Below are positions 9,856 to 18,966 of a DNA stretch of 64,000 nt, one piece after another. Under the pieces are notes generated by a model, which was not told where the DNA came from, did not search any database, and saw only the letters and a list, made by a program, of their open reading frames with translations. Positions within the stretch are counted from its first letter, which is position 1. Each line of letters opens with the position of its first letter. The DNA is from an uncultured Pelagibacteraceae bacterium (GTDB lineage Bacteria > Pseudomonadota > Alphaproteobacteria > Pelagibacterales > Pelagibacteraceae). The translations under genes were made by a program, and so were the position numbers. The stretch covers positions 1-64,000 of the forward strand of contig CACGDZ010000007.1 of assembly GCA_902571955.1 (NCBI GenBank), read 5' to 3'.

Positions 9856-11502
9856 TTAATTTTTTATAACGAACCAAGTATTGTTTAACTTATCTAATTT
9901 TATATTAAATATATTTTTCTCAAAATTATTTTCAGTTAATAATTTTATTAATCTTTCTTTATCTAGGTATTTCATATGATGCAACTCACCCCATTCTGTA
10001 AAAAAAAATGGATTTAAAGTGTCATATTTCTCGCTCTCTTTGTATATTCTGTTTAAATTAAGTATTATCGTTATAGAAATTAAAATTATTAAATATTTTT
10101 TTATTTTTTTTAAATCAAAAAACTCTTGAAAATTAAAACTTAAAACTAAAAAAGATAAAATGAAAAAAGTCCAATAAGAGTATCCACCAGCTCTAAGCAA
10201 TGGAGTATTAAACATCCACAGAAAATAACTTAATAGTGTTAGAAATAAAAACAAAAAATCTTTTTGACTTAGTTTTCTAAACTTAAATTTTTTATTATTA
10301 AAGAAAAAAATAATGATTAAAAATATAAAAAAATTTATTAGTAAAGTTTTTATCAATGGTAAAATAAATCTTTCACTTTTCAAATGGTAAGATGCCCAAT
10401 TGAAATTTTTTACCCACTCTTCTTCAGTTAATGAATGTTTAGCATTATTTTTATAACCAAAATATGAGGTATTAAAGGATTTTAAACGTAAATTTAGCTG
10501 ATCCACTTTATCAATATAACTCCAAGACACTACATTTTTGCTTACACAAGTTTTTTTTAAAGGCATGAAAAAACAACCACTATTTAAAAAGCTTGTTAAA
10601 GAAGTAGCTAAAAAAGATAGAAATAAAATTAAAATTAGTTTTTTATTAATAACGTTTAAAAATTTATCTCTATTTAAAAATAGGATAAATAAAGTTGGAA
10701 TAATTAAAAGAGAATAAATTCTAAAAAAAAGAGCAAAAGAAGAATAAAAAACTATTTTATTAATAATTATTTTTTTATCTCCATTTTTTAAATAAAATTG
10801 AAAAATTAAAAACTGTGAAAAAAATAATAAAATTATCGCTTGATAATCATTTCCAAACTCTTGTATTCGATAAAATTTTAACAACAAAAAAGATACTATT
10901 AAAATTAAAATAACTTGTAGATTGCTTTGATTAGTTCGTTTTAAGTAATTATAAAAAGTTAAAATAGAAAATATAAAAAAAATAAAACTAGACAAATATA
11001 AATTTTTCTCAGCACCATTTAGAAAATTGAATGCTGAAGAAATATATGCCCAGCCATTAGTAAATGACAAACTTGGATCAAAATGAGCTATACCAAGTAT
11101 AATATTAAAGGTATTAATAAGTTCAATTTTTGGTAAGTGATAGTACAAGTCCTCATTACCTTTAATTACATATTTTAAAGGAATTAAAATAACGAAAATA
11201 ACAGTAAGTTTTAACAACCATAAAAAAAATTTTTTTTTGAGCTGATTTCTTAACTTAAGTAGAACCAAAAGTGAGAAGAAAAATGATAGATAAAAAAAAA
11301 GTGGTGTTATTGGAAAAATAATATTTATAATTTGAACAATTGGTAAAATTAAACAAAATCCAAATAAAGAAATTTCGTTTAAATTATATTTGATTTCATC
11401 TAGTTTAAAAAAAAGAGGGGAAATTAGTAAGCCAATTCCTAGTACATAAATACTAATGATTAACTCCGTAATAGGAGTAAAAAAAATTATTGTTTCTAAC
11501 AT
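9856..11502 (-). CDS. Multi-TM glycosyltransferase-like/hypothetical membrane protein
   Basis: 548 aa, many TM segments, extracytoplasmic loops; no precise family recognised. Confidence 0.55.
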   Translation of the reverse strand: MLETIIFFTPITELIISIYVLGIGLLISPLFFKLDEIKYNLNEISLFGFCLILPIVQIINIIFPITPLFFYLSFFFSLLVLLKLRNQLKKKFFLWLLKLTVIFVILIPLKYVIKGNEDLYYHLPKIELINTFNIILGIAHFDPSLSFTNGWAYISSAFNFLNGAEKNLYLSSFIFFIFSILTFYNYLKRTNQSNLQVILILIVSFLLLKFYRIQEFGNDYQAIILLFFSQFLIFQFYLKNGDKKIIINKIVFYSSFALFFRIYSLLIIPTLFILFLNRDKFLNVINKKLILILFLSFLATSLTSFLNSGCFFMPLKKTCVSKNVVSWSYIDKVDQLNLRLKSFNTSYFGYKNNAKHSLTEEEWVKNFNWASYHLKSERFILPLIKTLLINFFIFLIIIFFFNNKKFKFRKLSQKDFLFLFLTLLSYFLWMFNTPLLRAGGYSYWTFFILSFLVLSFNFQEFFDLKKIKKYLIILISITIILNLNRIYKESEKYDTLNPFFFTEWGELHHMKYLDKERLIKLLTENNFEKNIFNIKLDKLNNTWFVIKN

Positions 11503-11508
11503 TTATGT

Positions 11509-12813
11509 TTATATTTCTGATCTCGCTTTAAATCTTTCATACAATAATCTACCCTTAACCGCTAGATTCAAAATTGGATTTGGAGGTAACCAAGTGGGTA
11601 AATTTCTATTTTCAATAATCTTAATTTCTGAAGAGTTTATTTTACTTGCCTTTATTGCAATTTGTTCACCAAACAATACCCCAACACCTATACCTGATCC
11701 ATTGTAACAACCTGCTACAAAAATATTATCTTTAATTTTTTCAAATATTTGAGAACTATTTCTAGATCTTGACACAACGCCCGACCATGTAGATTGAATT
11801 AGTTCATCTGACAGATGTGGAAATCTTTTTTTAATTCCTTTTTTATGTATTAATGATCTTTTTTTTAATTCTGTTTCTGACATTTTAAAAGGATTATAAA
11901 TCTCAGCCGTATTTCTAATTAAAATTCTTTTGTCTTTTGTCATTCGGATTGTAGCTCCCATTGGTCTGATCGGTAAAACTCCCCATTCTTTTGGTTTTCC
12001 AATCAATTTAAATTCATCATCGCTTAAAGGTCTGGTAATACTAGCTGTTAATGTAATTGGAAAATTATAATTACTTTTTATACCTAGAGATTTTAAAAAA
12101 CCATTTGTAGCAAAAATAATTTTTTTTGTTTTGACAGTTGAAAACTCAAAATCACATACAACTATATCTTTAAAAGATGACCAATTTAACAAACTAGATT
12201 CTTCATAAAGTTTCACATTGTTTGGTAAAGTATCTATCATTGATCTTACTAATTTTCCTGGGTGAAGCAGAATTCCACCCTCTGTATATAATCCAGTCTT
12301 ATAAAATTTAGTCCCTAATCTTGAAGATAGTTCGTCTTCAAATAATAACTTGTGTTTAAAATCTAAATTTGAAAGAGTAGAAGAAAAATTTAATAAAATT
12401 TTTCTATCTTTATATTTTGATGATGCAAAATATTTGCCACATTCATTCCAATCACAATCAACTTGATATTCTTTAATAAATTTTTTAATTGCATTGATAC
12501 CTAAATCATAAATATCAGTTTTTTTTTTATAATTTTTTACTTCTTTATTAGAACTAAAACCGTCGTTAAGTGTAGTGTCAACTAAAAATCCAGAGTTCCG
12601 TCCACTAGCACCCTCCCCAGCCTTTTGAGCATCAACTATTATAATTTTTTCTTTAGGGTGTAATTGACCTAATTTTCGTGCGGCAGATAAACCTGTAAAA
12701 CCAGCGCCTACGACTAACCATTCACAATCGTGATTACCTTTAATTGATTGGATATTCGATCTAGGAATTAAATCATTAATCCAGCCACAACTATTATCGT
12801 TTATAATTTGCAT
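11509..12813 (-). CDS. FAD-dependent amine/amino-acid oxidoreductase (DadA/PuuB-like)
   Basis: WLVVGAGFTGLSAARKLGQ; GRNSGF; GCYNGSGIGVG. Confidence 0.85.
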   Translation of the reverse strand: MQIINDNSCGWINDLIPRSNIQSIKGNHDCEWLVVGAGFTGLSAARKLGQLHPKEKIIIVDAQKAGEGASGRNSGFLVDTTLNDGFSSNKEVKNYKKKTDIYDLGINAIKKFIKEYQVDCDWNECGKYFASSKYKDRKILLNFSSTLSNLDFKHKLLFEDELSSRLGTKFYKTGLYTEGGILLHPGKLVRSMIDTLPNNVKLYEESSLLNWSSFKDIVVCDFEFSTVKTKKIIFATNGFLKSLGIKSNYNFPITLTASITRPLSDDEFKLIGKPKEWGVLPIRPMGATIRMTKDKRILIRNTAEIYNPFKMSETELKKRSLIHKKGIKKRFPHLSDELIQSTWSGVVSRSRNSSQIFEKIKDNIFVAGCYNGSGIGVGVLFGEQIAIKASKINSSEIKIIENRNLPTWLPPNPILNLAVKGRLLYERFKARSEI

Positions 12814-12851
12814 TAAAAATAATACGATAATTGCTTATTCTTTAAAAGTCG

Positions 12852-14636
12852 CTATGAATTCAAAGAAGGTTGTTTTTTCATATCCTCTTTTTTAATACCC
12901 GCTACTCTTACTGGTTTTTTCATTGCATCTCTTCTAAAAGGTTCACCAAGTTCTTGATTTAGAATTACTTCTATAAAAGTTGTAATTCCTTTCTTTTGAT
13001 CCTCACAAGATTGTTTAATAGCATTTGTAGTTTCTTCCATTGTTCTAACTGTTATACCTTTTAAACCACAAGCTTCAGCAACTTTAGCATAACTTAATTC
13101 TGGATCTAACTCTGTGCCAACGAAGTTATTATCAAACCACAATGTTGTATTTCTTTTTTCTGCACCCCATTGATAATTTCTGAAAATAACCATCGTTATC
13201 GCGGGCCACTCTTCTCTTGCGCATGAGCTCATTTCATTCATGCTTATTCCAAAAGCACCATCCCCTGCAAATCCAATAACTGGAGTATCTGGACAACCAA
13301 TTTTAGCTCCCAATATTGATGGGAAACCATAACCGCAAGGACCAAATAAACCCGGTGCTAAATATTTTCTTGGTTTTTCGAATGTTGGGTAAGCATTACC
13401 TATTGCACAGTTGTTACCAATATCGCTTGATATAATTACGTCATCAGGCATTCCTGCTTGAATTGCTCTCCAAGCTTGTCTTGGTGACATTCTATCTGCA
13501 TCTCTTTCTCTAGCTTCTTTGTTCCAAACCGTTCCTTCATCGTCATCTTCATGATCTAAACTTGAAAGTTTTTGTAACCATGCTGATTTTGTTTGGTGAA
13601 TTAAATCTCTTCTTTTTTGCCTATCTGTATCGCCAGCATTCGATGCTAATTTTTCTAAGATTTGTTCAGCTACTAATTTTGAATCACCACTTATTCCAAC
13701 AGTAACTTTTTTAGTCAAACCTATTCTATCAGGATTAATATCTACTTGAATAATATTCGCATTCTTTGGCCAATAATCAATTCCATAACCAGGTAAAGTA
13801 GAGAATGGATTTAATCGTGTTCCTAAAGCTAACACTACGTCAGCTTTTGAAATTAATTCCATTGCAGCTTTTGATCCATTGTATCCTAAGGGACCAACAG
13901 CTAAAGGATGGCTTCCTGGGAAGCTATCATTGTGTTGGTAACCTGAACAAACAGGTGAGTCTAATTTTTCTGCAAGTTTTTTTGTAGCTTCAATAGCTCC
14001 TCCAATAACAACACCTGCTCCAGATAATATAACTGGAAATTTTGCTTTAGATAACAAGTCAGCTGCTTTAGCTACAGCATCATTTCCCCCTCCTTGTCTC
14101 TCAAGTCTTACAATCGGAGGAAGATCGATATCAATTACTTGGCACCAATAATCTCTGGGAACATTTATTTGTGCTGGTGCAGACCCCCTTATAGCTTTTT
14201 CTATAACTCTATTAAGAACTTCGGCCATCCTTGATGGATCTCTTACTTCTTCTTGATAGCAAACCATGTCTTTAAATAAGTTCATTTGTTCTACCTCTTG
14301 AAATCCACCTTGTCCCATAGTTTTGTTCGCCGCTTGGGGTGTAACTAATAAAAGAGGAGTGTGATTCCAATAAGCAGTTTTAATTGGTGTAACTAAACCT
14401 GTAATACCAGGTCCGTTCTGAGCAATAACCATTGACATTTTACCAGTAGCTCTTGTGTAACCATCAGCAATTAAACCACCATTTGTTTCGTGAGCCACAT
14501 CCCAGAAAGTAATGCCTGCATCTGGAAAAATATCTGATATTGGCATAAAAGCTGATCCGATTATTCCAAAAGCATGTTCTATACCGTGCATTTGTAAAAC
14601 TTTTACAAAAGCTTCCTCTGTTGTCATTTTTGTCAT
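12852..14636 (-). CDS. xsc: Sulfoacetaldehyde acetyltransferase
   Basis: ThDP-enzyme with GIIGSAFMPISDIFPDAGITFWDVAHETNGGLIADGYTRATGKMSMVIAQNGPGITG and C-terminal RNYQWGAEKRNTTLWFDNNFVGTEL characteristic of Xsc. Confidence 0.92.
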   Translation of the reverse strand: MTKMTTEEAFVKVLQMHGIEHAFGIIGSAFMPISDIFPDAGITFWDVAHETNGGLIADGYTRATGKMSMVIAQNGPGITGLVTPIKTAYWNHTPLLLVTPQAANKTMGQGGFQEVEQMNLFKDMVCYQEEVRDPSRMAEVLNRVIEKAIRGSAPAQINVPRDYWCQVIDIDLPPIVRLERQGGGNDAVAKAADLLSKAKFPVILSGAGVVIGGAIEATKKLAEKLDSPVCSGYQHNDSFPGSHPLAVGPLGYNGSKAAMELISKADVVLALGTRLNPFSTLPGYGIDYWPKNANIIQVDINPDRIGLTKKVTVGISGDSKLVAEQILEKLASNAGDTDRQKRRDLIHQTKSAWLQKLSSLDHEDDDEGTVWNKEARERDADRMSPRQAWRAIQAGMPDDVIISSDIGNNCAIGNAYPTFEKPRKYLAPGLFGPCGYGFPSILGAKIGCPDTPVIGFAGDGAFGISMNEMSSCAREEWPAITMVIFRNYQWGAEKRNTTLWFDNNFVGTELDPELSYAKVAEACGLKGITVRTMEETTNAIKQSCEDQKKGITTFIEVILNQELGEPFRRDAMKKPVRVAGIKKEDMKKQPSLNS

Positions 14637-14670
14637 AAACCTAGAACCTCTCTAAATTGTATTTTAATCT

Positions 14671-14724
14671 ATTTGTAAAATTCGTTTGTTAATTTGTGCG
14701 ATTAATATATAAGATTTTACAAAT
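14671..14724. promoter_or_regulatory. Candidate operator dyad in xsc/suyA divergent promoter
   Basis: ATTTGTAAAAT (14671-14681) ... ATTTTACAAAT (14714-14724), exact 11-bp inverted repeat. Confidence 0.45.
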
Positions 14725-14748
14725 TTCAAACAAACAATTCGACACGAT

Positions 14749-15033
14749 ATGGGAACAGATATAATTATACATGATAAAAAGGACAACGTTGGCGTAGTTG
14801 TTATTGAAAAAATCGCTCCCAAACAGGAGTGTGCTTGCTGGATAATGGAAGATGACAGTTCAATAAATATTCAATCCGTAGATGAAATACCTTTGGGTCA
14901 TAAAATTGCTATGATCGACCTAAATGAAGGTGATACTATTTTAAAGTATGGACACGATATTGGTAAAGTTGTTAAATCAATCAAAAAAGGTGAACACGTA
15001 CATGTTCACAATGTAAAAACAAAGAAATGGTAA
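14749..15033 (+). CDS. suyA: (3)-sulfolactate sulfo-lyase small subunit (SAF domain)
   Basis: [13 protein letters not shown]...WIMEDDSS...IPLGHKIA...[10 protein letters not shown]...[14 protein letters not shown]; SuyA-like. Confidence 0.85.
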   Translation: MGTDIIIHDKKDNVGVVVIEKIAPKQECACWIMEDDSSINIQSVDEIPLGHKIAMIDLNEGDTILKYGHDIGKVVKSIKKGEHVHVHNVKTKKW

Positions 15034-15037
15034 CAAT

Positions 15038-16204
15038 ATGGAAATTCCAAAGAGCTTTTTAGGTTATAAAAGAGAAAACGGTAGAGCCGGAACAAGAAAT
15101 CATGTAATTATTTTGCCAGTTGATGACATTTCAAACGCATGTGCAGAGGCAGTTGCAAATAATATTAAAGGCACAATCGCTCTACCTCATTCTTACGGAA
15201 GACTTCAGTTTGGTGCAGATTTAGAGCTTCATTTTAGAACTATGATTGGAACCGGATGTAATCCGAACGTTGCAGCAGTAATTGTCATAGGTATTGAACC
15301 GAAATGGACAAAAAAAATTGTAGATGGAATTGCAAAAACTGGAAAACCAGTTGAAGGATTTCATATTGAGCGTACAGGAGATATTGGCACAACTATGAAA
15401 GCATCCAAAAAAGCACAAGAATTTGTGATGTGGGCCTCAGAAAAACAAAGAGAAGAATGTCCTTTAAGTGATTTGTGGATTTCAGTTAAATGTGGAGAGT
15501 CTGATACAACTTCAGGACTAGCTGCAAACCCAACTGTTGGAAACTTAATGGATAAACTTGAACCATTAGGAGTTCACTTGTGTTTTGGTGAAACATCTGA
15601 ATTAACTGGTGCAGAACAAGTTTGTGCAACTAGAGGAGCTACAAAAGAAGCTTCTGAAAAATTTATGAAAACCTGGAGCTCTTATAATGATTTTATTTTA
15701 AAAGAAGCCACAGATGATCTTTCTGAAAGTCAACCAACAGCTGGAAATATAGCTGGAGGGCTTACAACAATTGAAGAAAAAGCTTTTGGTAATTTTCAAA
15801 AAATTGGAAATTGTAAATTTATTGATGTTCTTGAACCAGCTGAAGAACCAACTAAAGGAAAAGGTTTATATTTTATGGACACATCATCTGCTGCTGCAGA
15901 ATGTGTAACACTTCAAGCTGCTGCAGGTTTTAATATTCATCTATTTCCAACTGGACAGGGTAATATCGTGGGAAATCCAATTGAACCTGTTGTTAAATTA
16001 ACCGCTAATCCATTAACTGTAAAAGGTATGGGAGAACATATTGATTGTGATGTTTCAAAAATTCTTTCAAGAGAAATGAATTTATCTGAGGCTGGTGATG
16101 AATTGATTAAAACCACATTAAGAGTAGCTAATGGTAGATTAACTTGTGCTGAAGCTTTAGGTCATAAGGAATTTGTTATGACCAAACTATACAGAAGCGC
16201 TTAA
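15038..16204 (+). CDS. suyB: (3)-sulfolactate sulfo-lyase large subunit (UxaA/altronate dehydratase fold)
   Basis: [27 protein letters not shown]...[66 protein letters not shown]; 4 bp after suyA. Confidence 0.87.
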   Translation: MEIPKSFLGYKRENGRAGTRNHVIILPVDDISNACAEAVANNIKGTIALPHSYGRLQFGADLELHFRTMIGTGCNPNVAAVIVIGIEPKWTKKIVDGIAKTGKPVEGFHIERTGDIGTTMKASKKAQEFVMWASEKQREECPLSDLWISVKCGESDTTSGLAANPTVGNLMDKLEPLGVHLCFGETSELTGAEQVCATRGATKEASEKFMKTWSSYNDFILKEATDDLSESQPTAGNIAGGLTTIEEKAFGNFQKIGNCKFIDVLEPAEEPTKGKGLYFMDTSSAAAECVTLQAAAGFNIHLFPTGQGNIVGNPIEPVVKLTANPLTVKGMGEHIDCDVSKILSREMNLSEAGDELIKTTLRVANGRLTCAEALGHKEFVMTKLYRSA

Positions 16205-16220
16205 TAAACTTCAAACTTGC

Positions 16221-17288
16221 ATGAAATTTAAAAGATACCTGGTAGTTTTACCAGGTATTATATTGGCTTTCATTCTTTACACAATATCTCAAGGTTTTAA
16301 TAATATTCTTGGAATTGAATTGTTGGGTTATGAAAAAAGTCCAATATCTTCAGCAATGATTGCTATTTTATTGGGAATGTTTTTTGGAAACGTTTTTCAG
16401 ATTAGAGAAATTTTTTTAAAAGGATTAAATTTTACACAAAAATATATTTTAAAAATTGGTATTATTTGTTTGGGCATTCAAATGAAACCATTTGAATTTT
16501 TAGAATTCGGGAAAATAGCAATTCCATTAATTATAATCTGCATAGTTAGTGTATTAATTGTAATCAAACTTCTCATAAATAAATTCAAAATTCCGACAAG
16601 GATGGCTTACTTAATTTCAATAGGCAGTACCGTCTGCGGGACTACTGCAATAATGGCTACTGCTCCGGTTATTGGTGCGAAGAAAAATGAAGTGTCATAT
16701 GCAATTGCAAATATTACGTTATTTGGGATGCTCTCAATGTTAATATACCCTTATTTTGCTAACTTTTATTTTGACGGTGAATCTTTATTAATTGGATTAT
16801 TTTTGGGGACCTCTATTCATGAAACATCTCAAGTTGCAGCTGCAGGATTGATTTATGACCAGCAATATAATAGTCCTGAAACTTTAAATATAGCAACAGT
16901 CACGAAATTAATTAGGAATACATTTCTGGTTATCATGATTCCTTTATTTGCATTTCTTTACAATCGAGGAAAAACCTCAGAAAAGAAATACTCATTAATA
17001 GATATTTTTCCTTACTTTGTATTAGGATTTGTAACAATGATAATAATTAGAAATTTGGGTGATTTAATGTACTCAAATAATTACAAATGGCTGGTTACAA
17101 TTGAAGGCATTAAATTGTCTTCAAAAATATTTTTAACTATGGCTATGGCAGCGATTGGTCTTTCAACCAATTTAAAAGAAATTAAAAATATGGGTTACAA
17201 ACCTTTTGTTGTTGGTTTTATAGGTATGGCAACTGTTGGTATAGTTTGTATTTTAACGATAGAATTATATTTAATTTATTTTAGTTAA
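16221..17288 (+). CDS. YeiH/UPF0324-family putative sulfate/sulfite exporter
   Basis: IAILLGMFFGN...STVCGTTAIMATAPVIGAKKNEVSYAIANITLFG...GTSIHETSQVAAAG. Confidence 0.88.
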   Translation: MKFKRYLVVLPGIILAFILYTISQGFNNILGIELLGYEKSPISSAMIAILLGMFFGNVFQIREIFLKGLNFTQKYILKIGIICLGIQMKPFEFLEFGKIAIPLIIICIVSVLIVIKLLINKFKIPTRMAYLISIGSTVCGTTAIMATAPVIGAKKNEVSYAIANITLFGMLSMLIYPYFANFYFDGESLLIGLFLGTSIHETSQVAAAGLIYDQQYNSPETLNIATVTKLIRNTFLVIMIPLFAFLYNRGKTSEKKYSLIDIFPYFVLGFVTMIIIRNLGDLMYSNNYKWLVTIEGIKLSSKIFLTMAMAAIGLSTNLKEIKNMGYKPFVVGFIGMATVGIVCILTIELYLIYFS

Positions 17289-18364
17289 GATTTAACTTCT
17301 AATTTTTTTCTAAAATTTGAAATAAATCTTCTTATTAATGCTGCTCCAACTCCTAAAATTATTGCAAACATAATAGTAAATAGTCCATAAAAGAAAGGCA
17401 TCTCATCTGAAAAATCAATTATAAATTGAGAAAAGAAGTTTAAATCTGAACTAGTTACTTTAGCTGCACCATTTATAATTTGATTTACAAAAAATGTATC
17501 ATACGCAATTGCTATGCCTACAATTAACAATAATATTGCTAATAATGCTCTTAAGCCTGAACTATCAATTCTTTCTCCTAATTTTTGTCCAACTTGAACT
17601 CCAATAATTGAACCAACAACCAACATAAGTACTAGAAATAAATCTATAGATCCGTAATTAAATGAGTGAAGAAAAGTAACAATCACACTTACAAAAATAG
17701 TTACAAATAAAGATGTTCCTGGAACTAGTTTAGTAGGCATTTTAATAATATAAATCATTGCAGGAACTAAAATAAATGCTCCTCCAATTCCCATAATGGC
17801 TGCAATAAATCCAACTATTAATCCGATTATTATTGGGGTAAAAATACTTTCGTATAATTTGGATTTCGGAAATCTCATTCTTAAAGGAAGACCATGTATC
17901 CAATAATGAACATGTAATTTTTTTTTAACTACAACGTTTCTTTTTGCTTTATCTATTTCACCTAAACTTTCAACAAGCATTAACGTTCCAATTATTGCTA
18001 ATATGTACATGTAAGCCAGAGAGATAACTGTATCAATTTTTCCAATACCTTTAAAATAAGTAAAAGTATAAATTCCTAAAGAAGTTCCAACTACACCTCC
18101 AATCACGATCATTGAACCCATTTTATAATCTAAAGTATTTTTTAAATAATGGGTGGTAGATCCAGAAACTGAGGTAGCTAAAATATTATTTGCTTCGTTA
18201 GCAACTGCGTATGCAGGAGGTATTCCTAAAAAAATTAGAAAAGGTGTCATCAAAAACCCGCCACCAACACCAAATAAACCTGAAAGTACTCCAACAATTG
18301 CACTTAATAAAAGTATCTCGATAGGGTTAACAAAAACTTGAGCTATCGGTAAAAATACTTCCAT
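17285..18364 (-). CDS. TauE/SafE family sulfite exporter
   Basis: GVLSGLFGVGGGFLMTPFLIFLGIPPAYAVA... repeated GGAFILVPAMIYIIKMPTKLVPGTSLF. Confidence 0.9.
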   Translation of the reverse strand: MEVFLPIAQVFVNPIEILLLSAIVGVLSGLFGVGGGFLMTPFLIFLGIPPAYAVANEANNILATSVSGSTTHYLKNTLDYKMGSMIVIGGVVGTSLGIYTFTYFKGIGKIDTVISLAYMYILAIIGTLMLVESLGEIDKAKRNVVVKKKLHVHYWIHGLPLRMRFPKSKLYESIFTPIIIGLIVGFIAAIMGIGGAFILVPAMIYIIKMPTKLVPGTSLFVTIFVSVIVTFLHSFNYGSIDLFLVLMLVVGSIIGVQVGQKLGERIDSSGLRALLAILLLIVGIAIAYDTFFVNQIINGAAKVTSSDLNFFSQFIIDFSDEMPFFYGLFTIMFAIILGVGAALIRRFISNFRKKLEVKS

Positions 18365-18392
18365 AAAAATTTAAAAGTTATTAAAAAACAAC

Positions 18393-18614
18393 TTAGTTAA
18401 ATGTAATAAAAGTTCCAACTAAAATCACTCCCCAGTAAGCTGTTAAGCTTGCTATAATTCCTGCTTTAATAAACGTGGTTTTAAAATTTGAGAGTTTGTT
18501 TATAATTTTTACGTTAGAAAGTAACATTAAATCCGTCAATACACCCCCAACGAAATTTGTCAAACAATTATTTAAAAACTTGATAATCTTTTTTCTAATA
18601 GATCGTGGCTCCAA
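18393..18614 (-). CDS. Small membrane protein of unknown function (start may be internal)
   Basis: 73-aa ORF with C-terminal TM (AGIIASLTAYWGVILVGTFITFN) between aprA-side ORF and tauE. Confidence 0.5.
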   Translation of the reverse strand: MEPRSIRKKIIKFLNNCLTNFVGGVLTDLMLLSNVKIINKLSNFKTTFIKAGIIASLTAYWGVILVGTFITFN

Positions 18615-18945
18615 AAACCTTAACCGTATCGTCTTCTACACCTAGAACTAACCTCCCAAGAAACTCTCCCGGGATCTCTTTATTTGTTTGTTTAATAAGA
18701 ACGGTTATGTGATCTCCCCTTCTAAGGCAACCAAAAGGTTCAAAAGTCTCTTTAAGATTAGTGATCAACTTATTATTAGCCCATTGTTTACCAAGCTCTA
18801 CCTCGTTAGCACCAAAGAGCATTTGGGTAGAGAAATCTCTAGTAAACCCACCATAATCTTTGAGATTAGATGATTTAACCAAATTATCCCAAATAGGCTT
18901 AGCTAATTCATATATTTCATCATCTGATTTAGATAAAATATCCAT
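18595..18945 (-). CDS. Uncharacterised 116-aa soluble protein immediately downstream of aprA
   Basis: Intact ORF, no recognised family: MDILSKSDDEIYELAKPIWDNLVKSSNLKDYGGFTRDFSTQMLFGANEVELGKQW... Confidence 0.75.
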   Translation of the reverse strand: MDILSKSDDEIYELAKPIWDNLVKSSNLKDYGGFTRDFSTQMLFGANEVELGKQWANNKLITNLKETFEPFGCLRRGDHITVLIKQTNKEIPGEFLGRLVLGVEDDTVKVFGATIY

Positions 18946-18966
18946 TTGTTTTAATTAAATTATTTT

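Noticed and set aside
16204-16220. Possible attenuator between suyB and YeiH gene
   Set aside because: Gap is only 16 bp; the hairpin nearby is inside the coding region and lacks a T-tail, so not called a terminator
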